This document shows, piece after piece, positions 1 to 6,513 of a stretch of 7,264 bases of DNA (within the stretch, counting starts at the first letter, position 1; each line of letters opens with the position of its first letter). This stretch comes from Bacteroidales bacterium. Lineage in GTDB: Bacteria; Bacteroidota; Bacteroidia; Bacteroidales; JAADGE01. Both the position numbers and the translations under genes were made by a program. The stretch is taken from positions 1 to 7,264 of the forward strand of contig JAOZQB010000149.1 in assembly GCA_029932445.1 (NCBI GenBank). Reading direction: 5' to 3'. The notes under the pieces are model-generated. The model had not been told where the DNA came from and searched no databases. It was given only the letters and a program-made list of their open reading frames with translations.

Positions 1-1186
1 TGATCACCCCCGAACCGATTAATTCATCATTAAGATAAAATGCAGCAAACTGTCCCGAAGTTATGCCTCGTTGGTTTCTGTCAAAAAATAAATAAATACC
101 TTCTTTTTGACTATATAAAGTTGCATCTTGCAATGGTTGGCGGTATCTTATTCTTGCTGATATTTTTAAAGAGGCATTTTCAGGAACCTCCAAATCCGGT
201 CGCACCCAATGAATTTCTTTTTTTGAAATAAATAATCCTTTCCGGAACAAGCCGGGATGTTGTTTCCCCTCTCCGATATAAACGATATTTTTCTCAACAT
301 CAATATCCAAAACAAACGGCGGTTCTTTTAATCCGCCGATGCCCAATCCGCGTCTTTGCCCAATCGTATAAAAATGAGCTCCTTGATGTTTGCCTATTTT
401 TATTCCGTTTTCGGGTTTATAAAAATAAGGTTCCGATAATAATCTTAATTGCTCATTAAAAGGTAAATCCTTATAATTTTCAGTTTTATTAAATTCTTTA
501 TAATCTTTTGAAATTAAAACAATATCTCCTTCTTTACTTTTTAATTTTTGTTGCAGAAAAGTCGGTAAATCAACTTTTCCGACAAAACAAATGCCTTGTG
601 AATCCTTTTTATGAGCACTGGCAAGATGTATTTTATCGGCAATTTCTCTGACTTCTGATTTTTGAAGTTCTCCGATAGGGAACAATGCTTTTTCAAGCTG
701 TTTCTGAGAAAGTTGACATAAAAAGTAACTTTGATCTTTATTGTTATCTTTTCCGGCAAGCAGGCGATGAATTTGTTTTCCGCCTTTTTCAATGGTTTCC
801 TTTCTGCAATAATGACCGGTTGCAACCATTTCTGCTCCTAACTCCATAGCTTTATCCAAAAAAACATCAAATTTTATTTCTCTGTTGCAAAGAACATCCG
901 GATTGGGCGTTCGTCCTTTTTCATATTCCGAAAACATATAATCGACCACACGCTTTGCATACAATTCACTGAAATCAACCGTGTCAAAAGGGATATCCAA
1001 CTTTCGTGCAACTAATTGAGCAACCAAAACATCATCATCACTCGGACAACTGCCTTCAATAACGCCTTCGGTGTCATGCCAATTAATCATATAAACGGCA
1101 TGAACGTCATATCCTTGTTCTTTCAGAAGATATGCCGCAACACTGGAATCAACACCACCCGATAAACCTACGACTACTTTTTTCAA
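1..1186 (-). CDS. mnmA: tRNA-specific 2-thiouridylase MnmA, 3' end cut by the window edge
   Basis: MnmA adenylates and then thiolates uridine 34 of the tRNAs for Lys, Glu and Gln in the cytoplasm, taking sulfur from a persulfide relay. The minus-strand frame stays open for 395 codons from a TTG start at 1186 and has no stop before position 1. It shows the N-terminal PP-loop SGGVDSS (residues 9-15), PNPDVLCN with the first catalytic cysteine (C100), ATGHY (122-126), KDQSYFL (150-156), DSQGIC with the second catalytic cysteine (C200), GQRRGLG (276-282), and the C-terminal beta-barrel motifs RYRQ and TSGQFAAFY. Both active-site cysteines are present, so the enzyme looks functional. The TTG start is chosen because the family's N-terminal KVVVGLSGGVDSS begins exactly there and no ATG lies nearby. 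Known MnmA proteins end shortly after the GSGVI-like segment seen at the edge, so probably only a few codons are missing. It is divergent from glpD, with 94 bases between the starts. Confidence 0.96.
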   Translation of the reverse strand, partial: MKKVVVGLSGGVDSSVAAYLLKEQGYDVHAVYMINWHDTEGVIEGSCPSDDDVLVAQLVARKLDIPFDTVDFSELYAKRVVDYMFSEYEKGRTPNPDVLCNREIKFDVFLDKAMELGAEMVATGHYCRKETIEKGGKQIHRLLAGKDNNKDQSYFLCQLSQKQLEKALFPIGELQKSEVREIADKIHLASAHKKDSQGICFVGKVDLPTFLQQKLKSKEGDIVLISKDYKEFNKTENYKDLPFNEQLRLLSEPYFYKPENGIKIGKHQGAHFYTIGQRRGLGIGGLKEPPFVLDIDVEKNIVYIGEGKQHPGLFRKGLFISKKEIHWVRPDLEVPENASLKISARIRYRQPLQDATLYSQKEGIYLFFDRNQRGITSGQFAAFYLNDELIGSGVI

Positions 1187-1205
1187 CTTAATAATTATAA
1201 AATTG

Positions 1206-1213
1206 CAAAAGTA
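1206..1213 (-). promoter_or_regulatory. -7 element of the mnmA promoter
   Basis: Read on the minus strand, TACTTTTG followed by C matches the Bacteroidota -7 consensus TAnnTTTG exactly. It lies 19 bases upstream of the TTG start, which implies a short leader of about 12-14 bases. No clear TTG or TTTG is found at the usual -33 distance; only a TTT within 1237-1239 is near, with a 23-base spacer. The assignment rests on the -7 box and its position. Confidence 0.5.
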
Positions 1214-1226
1214 GTTAATAAAATGT

Positions 1227-1257
1227 TTTGCCTTTTAAAGTATGTGAATTATCTTTA
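1227..1257 (+). promoter_or_regulatory. Candidate promoter of the glpD cassette
   Basis: TTTG at 1227-1230, a 19-base spacer, and TATCTTTA at 1250-1257 match the Bacteroidota -33/-7 promoter layout, with one mismatch in the final base of the -7 box. Initiation would fall near 1264, leaving a leader of about 17 bases before the glpD ATG. It interleaves with the divergent mnmA promoter, so the two transcription units share a region of less than 100 bases. No operator palindrome is evident. Confidence 0.45.
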
Positions 1258-1280
1258 CTGAAATTAGATAATATTTTAAA

Positions 1281-2918
1281 ATGAAATTAAAACGTTACAT
1301 CGAAGAACACAAAAATCAAAAATTTGACTTGATAATAATCGGCGGCGGAATAACCGGCGCAGCTGTTGCTTATTCGGCATCAAGCAGAGGACTAAAAGTT
1401 GCTCTTTTTGAAAAGAAAGATTACGGAGGAGCAACGTCTGCTGCAACTTCTAAATTAATTCACGGGGGATTGAGGTATCTGGCAAATATGGAATTCAAAT
1501 TGGTCAGAGAATCGCTTCAAGAAAGACGCATTTTGGGAAATATTGCACCTAACTTTGTATATCCTTTGCCGTTTATGTTTCCGAATTATATTAAATGGAA
1601 AGGGAATATGTGGAAAATGAAATTGGGAATGTTCCTTTATGATCTTCTTTCATACGATAAAAAATATACTTGGGATAAAAGCAAACGACTTCCGAATCAT
1701 AAAACCCTGTCTTACAATAAAACAATTGAAGTCGAGGGAAATGTCATAAAAGACAAATTAAGAAATTCAACTGTTTTTTATGATTATCAAAGCATATTTC
1801 CCGAAAGACTTACACTGGCATTTATTAAATCAGCTTTTGAATACGGAGCAAAGGTTTCCAATTATTCTTTGGTTGAAAATTTCAGCTTCGGCAAAGCAAA
1901 TGAAATTAACGGTGTTATTGTAAAGGATATCTTTTCCGGTGATACAAAAACAATACATGCTCCTTTAACTGTTAATTGCGGCGGAACATGGGCAGATCTT
2001 ATTTTAAATTTGGCTTTAGACAAAAAATCTTGTCATAAAGTAAGACGTTCGGAAGGCATTCATATTATTACAAAAAAAATTGCCGGCGATCATGTTATTT
2101 CATTACAAAAAAAAGAAGGCGGACACATGATGATTATGCCTTGGCGCGGACATTCATTAATCGGTACGACAGACAAGGAATATAACGGTGCTCCGGATAA
2201 CTATAAAGTTTCTAAACAAAGTTTGTATGAAATAATAGATGCCGTAAATAATAATTACGGTAAAAAAATTTCTTACGATGATATTATTCATGCATACGGC
2301 GGTTTAAGACCTTTGGTAGATGACCAAACCGAAGGTTCCTACAACACATCCAGACGCTATGAAGTTTTAGATAATGCAGCAGAAGGAATTGAAGGTTTAA
2401 TTACGGTTGAAGGCGGAAAATATACTACCAGCAGGGGTTTAGCTTATCATGTAACAGAACTGATTCAAAAAAAGATTAATAAGAAACTTAATAAATCATT
2501 TTCTTATAAATTATATTTAGCAGGTTGTGAAATTAAAGATATGAAAGAGTTTCTGCGAAGACAACATCTCCAATATGATGATTTTTTCGGTTTTGATACC
2601 GTTGAATACATCAGCAGAAATTACGGAACTCAAAGCCATACAGTATTTCAAATCGCACAAGAAAATTCCGAATATGCAGATGTCGTAAGTCATGACGGCG
2701 AATTATTATCGGAAGTTGTATATGCGATAAAACATGAAAGTGCAATGACATTAAAAGATATTCTTTTAAGAAGAACAGGAATTGGCACATTAGGAAAGCC
2801 GAAAGAAGAGATTTTACAAAAAGTAATAAAAATTGCATCAGAAATGCTGAATTGGAATGAAGACAGAAAACAAGAAGAGTACAATTCAATTATTGAACTT
2901 TATACATTACCAAGTTAA
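1281..2918 (+). CDS. glpD: FAD-dependent (aerobic-type) glycerol-3-phosphate dehydrogenase
   Basis: This enzyme oxidises sn-glycerol 3-phosphate to DHAP with bound FAD and passes electrons to membrane quinone, working as a peripheral protein on the cytoplasmic membrane face. The 545-residue product has the Rossmann FAD motif GGGITG (21-26) with the ribose-binding acidic residue E44. It has the family signature SKLIHGGLRYL (57-67), the substrate-domain motif GTTDKEYNG (295-303), GLRPLVDD (341-348) with the phosphate-binding-type arginine, and GGKYTTSR (378-385). The C-terminal helical DAO_C domain runs from about 411 and includes EVVYAIKHESAMTLKDILLRR (478-498). It is somewhat longer than E. 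coli GlpD (501 residues), with no sign of damage. The ATG at 1281 places the FAD motif at the usual distance from the N-terminus. The next gene begins 11 bases after the stop, so the two are almost certainly co-transcribed. No glycerol facilitator gene is present in the window. Confidence 0.94.
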   Translation: MKLKRYIEEHKNQKFDLIIIGGGITGAAVAYSASSRGLKVALFEKKDYGGATSAATSKLIHGGLRYLANMEFKLVRESLQERRILGNIAPNFVYPLPFMFPNYIKWKGNMWKMKLGMFLYDLLSYDKKYTWDKSKRLPNHKTLSYNKTIEVEGNVIKDKLRNSTVFYDYQSIFPERLTLAFIKSAFEYGAKVSNYSLVENFSFGKANEINGVIVKDIFSGDTKTIHAPLTVNCGGTWADLILNLALDKKSCHKVRRSEGIHIITKKIAGDHVISLQKKEGGHMMIMPWRGHSLIGTTDKEYNGAPDNYKVSKQSLYEIIDAVNNNYGKKISYDDIIHAYGGLRPLVDDQTEGSYNTSRRYEVLDNAAEGIEGLITVEGGKYTTSRGLAYHVTELIQKKINKKLNKSFSYKLYLAGCEIKDMKEFLRRQHLQYDDFFGFDTVEYISRNYGTQSHTVFQIAQENSEYADVVSHDGELLSEVVYAIKHESAMTLKDILLRRTGIGTLGKPKEEILQKVIKIASEMLNWNEDRKQEEYNSIIELYTLPS

Positions 2919-2929
2919 ACTTATAAATA

Positions 2930-4555
2930 ATGGACAAAACATACAGAGATATTTTAAAGTGGGGAGATAAAAGAGAGCAAAAAATTGATGATGCAACCTT
3001 AAAAGTAATCAAAGAAATATTTTCATTATCCGATGAAACTATTGCAAACAAACATTTATTCGGTGATACAGAAGTCAAATTAGAAAAAAAGATTTCTTTA
3101 TCAGAAAAACAAATAAATGATTTAAAGGAACTTGCAGGAGATGAGAATATCTTAACGGATGATTTCTCACGTGCAAATTTTTCATACGGAAAATATTATT
3201 CAGATTTATTATTTTTACGAAAAGGGATAATCCCGACTCCGCCGGATGTCGTTATTGCTCCTAAATCTCATAACGATGTTATAAAATTGTTAACTTATTG
3301 CAATCACAATAAAATCCCGATTATTCCCGTCGGCGGACAATCAAGTGTTACAAGAGGTGTTGAAACACCACAAGGCGGTATTGCATTGGATTTAACAAAA
3401 CATTTAAATCAAGTGCTTGATGTAAACGAGATTAATATGACGGCAAACGTTCAAGCCGGAATGTTCGGTCCCGCATTTGAAGAACATTTGAATAAGCTCG
3501 GTTATTCCTGCGGTCATTTTCCGCAATCTTTTGAATATTCAACTGTCGGCGGTTGGGTTGCGGCAAGAGGTGCAGGACAAGCATCAACAGGTTACGGAAA
3601 AATTGATGATATGATTGTAGCTCTTAAAGTTGTAACACCGGCAGGTGTCATTGAAAATAAAGAGTATCCGGCAAATGCTGAAGCTTGGGATACATATCCC
3701 CTATTTGTCGGCTCGGAAGGAACACTCGGTGTGATAACCGAAGTAATAATGAAAATCAGAAACTTTCGTCCTGAAAATACAAAATATGCCTCTTTTGTTT
3801 TTAAATCTTTTGAAGCGGCAACAAGCGCAATGAGAGCCATTATGCAATCCGGTTTCGGCACACCGCATTTATTCCGTATTTCCGACCCGGAAGAAACGGA
3901 TATTGCATTTAAAACAAAAGGTTTTGAAGAAAAGTTTTCAAATAAAGTTCTGAAAGCTTTGGGTTATCTTCCCGGAAAAAGATGCCTTATGTTTGTTTCG
4001 GTTGAAGGTGATGCAAGTTATACGAAATTTGTTAAAAAGAAGATTAAAAAAACAGCCAAAAAGAACACCGGCTTTTACATCGGCAGCGGACCGACTAAAA
4101 ATTGGTTAGAGCAAAGATATTCAAGTGCATATATGCGTGAACCTTTGATGGATATCGGGATTATGACCGATACTATTGAAACGGCGGTTACTTGGGAAAA
4201 TTTATTGTCTTTACACGCTTCCGTCAGAGCTTATGTTAAGAAACGAGAAAAAATTGTATTGATGTCTCACATTTCACATGTTTATACAAACGGAGCAAAT
4301 TTATATTTTACGTTTTTAAGTCCTATGGAAAAAGGCAATGAAGAAGATGATTACAAACAATTTCACAAAGGATTGGTTGATACGATTCACAGTAACAACG
4401 GTTCATTATCACATCATCACGGAATCGGTCGAGTAATGGCACCAAGGATGAAAGGTGCTGTTTCGGAGGAAGTTATAAAAGCCATGCAAGCCGTAAAAAA
4501 TCATTTCGATCCGAACGGTATTATGAATCCGGGCGGAATGTTGGGATTAGGATAA
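2930..4555 (+). CDS. FAD-binding oxidase of the alkyldihydroxyacetonephosphate synthase (AGPS)-like type
   Basis: A 541-residue flavoprotein of the vanillyl-alcohol-oxidase/FAD_binding_4 fold. Features in order: a short KWGD segment (10-13) recalling the AGPS N-terminus; LLFLRKG (93-99) then PPDVVIAP (104-111), the entry to the FAD domain; PVGGQSSV (133-140), the pyrophosphate loop; GHFPQSFEYSTVGGW (195-209) and GYGKIDD (221-227); GSEGTLGVITE (261-271); AYMREP (400-405) and DTIETAVTW (414-422); and SLSHHHGIGR (492-501) with the histidine triplet typical of AGPS. The C-terminus NHFDPNGIMNPGGML closes the cap domain as in this superfamily. The GHFPQS, HHHG and ETA..W blocks fit AGPS better than glycolate or lactate oxidase subunits. 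Eukaryotic AGPS replaces the acyl chain of acyl-DHAP with a fatty alcohol; bacterial relatives are little studied, so the substrate here is open. No signal peptide or membrane helix is seen. It is tightly coupled to glpD, which makes DHAP. Confidence 0.85.
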   Translation: MDKTYRDILKWGDKREQKIDDATLKVIKEIFSLSDETIANKHLFGDTEVKLEKKISLSEKQINDLKELAGDENILTDDFSRANFSYGKYYSDLLFLRKGIIPTPPDVVIAPKSHNDVIKLLTYCNHNKIPIIPVGGQSSVTRGVETPQGGIALDLTKHLNQVLDVNEINMTANVQAGMFGPAFEEHLNKLGYSCGHFPQSFEYSTVGGWVAARGAGQASTGYGKIDDMIVALKVVTPAGVIENKEYPANAEAWDTYPLFVGSEGTLGVITEVIMKIRNFRPENTKYASFVFKSFEAATSAMRAIMQSGFGTPHLFRISDPEETDIAFKTKGFEEKFSNKVLKALGYLPGKRCLMFVSVEGDASYTKFVKKKIKKTAKKNTGFYIGSGPTKNWLEQRYSSAYMREPLMDIGIMTDTIETAVTWENLLSLHASVRAYVKKREKIVLMSHISHVYTNGANLYFTFLSPMEKGNEEDDYKQFHKGLVDTIHSNNGSLSHHHGIGRVMAPRMKGAVSEEVIKAMQAVKNHFDPNGIMNPGGMLGLG

Positions 4556-4590
4556 AATTAATACTTTACAAAACTTTATTCATTTATTTT

Positions 4591-4608
4591 CAGTAAAATA
4601 ACTTACTG
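4591..4608. repeat. Small inverted repeat between the oxidase and kinase genes
   Basis: CAGTAA and TTACTG form a perfect 6-base stem around a 6-base loop, inside the 95-base A+T-rich gap (4556-4650). No T-run follows, so it is not a convincing intrinsic terminator, and the kinase may still be read through from the upstream genes. I found no good TTG/TAnnTTTG promoter in this gap. The hairpin could be chance in such A+T-rich DNA. Confidence 0.3.
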
Positions 4609-4650
4609 TTAAGGTTAAAAATCCAAAATAATGTTTTTTAAATATACCAT

Positions 4651-6216
4651 ATGAATAATACAGAACTCATACTTTCAATAGACGTAGGAACCCAGTCAAT
4701 TCGAGCAGTAATCATTGACTTAAACGGGAATATTATTGATATTAAAAAAATATTGATTGATGCCTATTTTTCCGTTCATCCGGGTTGGGCAGAACAAGAA
4801 CCTGACTATTTTTGGACAAAATTAACAGAAACTTGCAAAAAATTATTTGCCGAAACCGCTGTTTCGAAAGAAAGAATCAAAGTCGTAACGCTGACAACAC
4901 AAAGAGGAACAATTATTAATACCGATAAAGACGGAAATCCCTTACGACCTGCAATCAGTTGGTTAGACCAAAGACAAGCCGAAGCTGATACCTATCCCAA
5001 AGGAATTGATAAGGCTGCATTGAGTTTAATAAATATGCGAGAAGCCGTAACTCACGCCGTAAAAAATGCCGAATGCAATTGGATTATCCAAAATCAACCG
5101 GAAATTTGGGGAAAAACAGATAAATTTTTATACCTCTCAGGATGGCTGACTTATAAACTTACCGGTAATTTCTCCGATTCAATCGGGAATATGGTCGGGT
5201 ACATGCCTTTTGATTATAAAAAACATCAATGGACAAATGAAAAACACCGAAACTACAAAATGTTTCCCGTTGAAAATGAGAAGTTGGCAGAACTTGTAAA
5301 ACCCTCTGAAGTTCTCGGTGAAATAACAAAAAAAACCGAAGAAGAAACCGGAATTCCGGCAGGATTGCCCTTAATTGCGGCAGCATCCGATAAAGCATCC
5401 GAAGTGTTGGGTTCGGGTGTTTTTCAACCGGATGTTGCCTGTTTAAGTTACGGAACAACAGCAACGCTTCAAACAACCCGGAATAAATACTTTGAGGTAA
5501 TTCCGTTCTTTCCGCCGTATCCGGGAGCCATTCAAAATTATTTCAATACGGAAATAATGATTTTCAGAGGTTTTTGGCTGGTAAATTGGTTTAAGCATCA
5601 ATTCGGACACCGAGAAATGAAAATTGCGGAAAAAACCGGTAAAGCACCCGAACAATTATTCGATGAAATGATAAAAGAAATTCCGCCGGGTTCAATGGGT
5701 TTAACCCTTCAACCTTATTGGTCGCCGGGAGTAAAAATTCCGGGCACGGAAGCCAAAGGAGCCATAATCGGTTTCGGAGATGTCCATACAAGAGCGCATA
5801 TCTACAGAGCTATTTTGGAAGGTTTGGCCTATGCCTTGAAAGAAGGTCTTTTAAGGACACAAAAAAGAACGAAAACCAAAGTAAATAAAATAATTATTTC
5901 GGGCGGCGGTTCTCAAAGTGAACAAGCCATGCAATTAACGGCAGATATCTTTAATTTGCCGGTTGAAAAACCGCATACATACGAAACTTCTGCACTCGGA
6001 GCGGCCATTAATGCAGCCGTCGGAATGAACTATTTTAATTCTTATGAAGAAGCCGTAAAATCAATGACACGAACAGGGAATTCATATAGTCCGATTCAGA
6101 AAAACAAAGAAATATATGAAGAACTGTTTAATAAGGTCTATTTAAAAATGTATAAACGCTTGCAAAAATTATATTCTGAAATTCGTGATATTACGGGTTA
6201 TCCGGAGAAAATTTAA
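4651..6216 (+). CDS. FGGY-family carbohydrate kinase, substrate unknown
   Basis: An ATP-dependent sugar or polyol kinase of the actin-like fold, cytoplasmic, 521 residues and full length for the family. N-terminal FGGY domain: the phosphate-1 loop SIDVGTQSIRA (9-19), TTQRGT (82-87), and SWLDQR (103-108), comparable with substrate-contact segments in glycerol kinase and xylulokinase. The catalytic aspartate is probably D247 in AASDKASEVLGSG (243-255). The C-terminal domain has SYGTTATL (266-273) and the adenosine-binding GGGSQSEQAMQLTADIFNLPV (418-438), followed by ETSALGAAINAAVG (445-458). The GDQQAALFG block expected around the catalytic aspartate in true GlpK is absent and the arrangement is closer to xylulokinase-like members, so I do not call it glpK. 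Its place after glpD and the AGPS-like oxidase suggests a substrate such as glycerol, dihydroxyacetone or another short polyol, but this is inference. The ATG at 4651 directly precedes the first phosphate loop, as usual. Confidence 0.9.
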   Translation: MNNTELILSIDVGTQSIRAVIIDLNGNIIDIKKILIDAYFSVHPGWAEQEPDYFWTKLTETCKKLFAETAVSKERIKVVTLTTQRGTIINTDKDGNPLRPAISWLDQRQAEADTYPKGIDKAALSLINMREAVTHAVKNAECNWIIQNQPEIWGKTDKFLYLSGWLTYKLTGNFSDSIGNMVGYMPFDYKKHQWTNEKHRNYKMFPVENEKLAELVKPSEVLGEITKKTEEETGIPAGLPLIAAASDKASEVLGSGVFQPDVACLSYGTTATLQTTRNKYFEVIPFFPPYPGAIQNYFNTEIMIFRGFWLVNWFKHQFGHREMKIAEKTGKAPEQLFDEMIKEIPPGSMGLTLQPYWSPGVKIPGTEAKGAIIGFGDVHTRAHIYRAILEGLAYALKEGLLRTQKRTKTKVNKIIISGGGSQSEQAMQLTADIFNLPVEKPHTYETSALGAAINAAVGMNYFNSYEEAVKSMTRTGNSYSPIQKNKEIYEELFNKVYLKMYKRLQKLYSEIRDITGYPEKI

Positions 6217-6307
6217 TGCAATTTATTTTCAATTATTAAGTTAAAACTCTGCAATTCCGGTACAGTTAGTTTAGTTTCTGTAAATGTTTTTTGAATATAG
6301 AACAAAT

Positions 6308-6323
6308 TATTGCGAAAGCAATA
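6308..6323. repeat. Hairpin with a GAAA tetraloop
   Basis: TATTGC and GCAATA form a perfect 6-base stem closed by GAAA, a stable GNRA-type tetraloop when read in the plus-strand RNA. It begins 91 bases after the kinase stop. It overlaps an alternative pairing of TGCGAAA with TTTCGCA at 6345-6351, so only one of the two can form at a time. It may be part of the 3' untranslated region of the kinase transcript. No T-run follows. Confidence 0.4.
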
Positions 6324-6459
6324 CCAGATTTAAGAATTATGAAGTTTCGCAGAAATAAGAAGTATATATTGTATAAAATATGATATCTTTTGTTTTTTAC
6401 TTCAAATATCGTTAATCGTTAATCGATGTTCTCAAATCAATTTATAAATTTTTGTTTTA

Positions 6460-6478
6460 AAACGAATTTCATTCGTTT
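6460..6478. terminator. Possible bidirectional terminator hairpin
   Basis: AAACGAAT and ATTCGTTT form a perfect 8-base inverted repeat around the 3-base loop TTC, between the two converging genes. It is symmetrical, so it would fold in transcripts from either side. The stem is A+T-rich and neither side carries a clear downstream T-run, so it is not a classical intrinsic terminator. The assignment rests on symmetry and position. Confidence 0.35.
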
Positions 6479-6492
6479 GCTATCAAACCTCC

Positions 6493-6505
6493 GGATTTTC
6501 AATCC
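6493..6505 (-). terminator. Short hairpin just after the membrane-protein stop
   Basis: GGATT and AATCC form a perfect 5-base stem with a 3-base loop, starting 8 bases past the stop codon of the minus-strand gene. It has the same loop (TTC on the plus strand) as the hairpin at 6460-6478. The stem is short and lacks a T-tract, so a transcript-end role is only a suggestion. Confidence 0.25.
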
Positions 6506-6513
6506 ATAGTTAT

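Larger units (their letters stand above)
6217..6513. other. A+T-rich spacer between convergent genes, no gene seen
   Basis: The 297 bases between the kinase stop and the membrane-protein stop contain no open frame with recognisable protein similarity and no tRNA-like or rRNA-like sequence. They hold three short perfect hairpins (listed separately). There is a 7-base tandem repeat of TCGTTAA at 6409-6422, and a separated inverted repeat TGCGAAA/TTTCGCA (6311-6317 with 6345-6351). A termination zone for two converging transcripts is the simplest reading. Confidence 0.6.

Noticed and set aside
40..231. Plus-strand open frame of 63 codons
   Set aside because: It lies fully antisense to the clearly conserved mnmA coding sequence and shows no recognisable family.
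541..825. Minus-strand open frame of 94 codons
   Set aside because: It is a second frame on the same strand as mnmA; the mnmA frame there carries ATGHY, KDQSYFL and the C200 motif.
2611..3078. Several minus-strand open frames over the end of glpD and the start of the oxidase gene
   Set aside because: They are antisense to conserved domains (DAO_C and the oxidase N-terminus) and have low-complexity, shadow-like composition.
3592..3861. Minus-strand open frame of 89 codons
   Set aside because: Antisense to the FAD-binding domain of the oxidase, with no recognisable motif.
4556..4650. Separate promoter or riboswitch before the kinase
   Set aside because: No acceptable -33/-7 pair and only one weak 6-base hairpin; the gap is too short and A+T-rich to support a structured aptamer.
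5159..5791. Three overlapping minus-strand open frames within the kinase gene
   Set aside because: They are antisense to the conserved catalytic core of the FGGY kinase and are mutually overlapping shadows.
4651..6216. Naming the kinase glpK or xylB
   Set aside because: Neither GlpK nor xylulokinase signatures fit fully; the neighbours suggest glycerol metabolism but the sequence does not fix the substrate.
6409..6427. TCGTTAA tandem repeat as part of an origin, attachment site or CRISPR
   Set aside because: Only two 7-base copies plus a partial third; no integrase, initiator or spacer-like arrangement is nearby.
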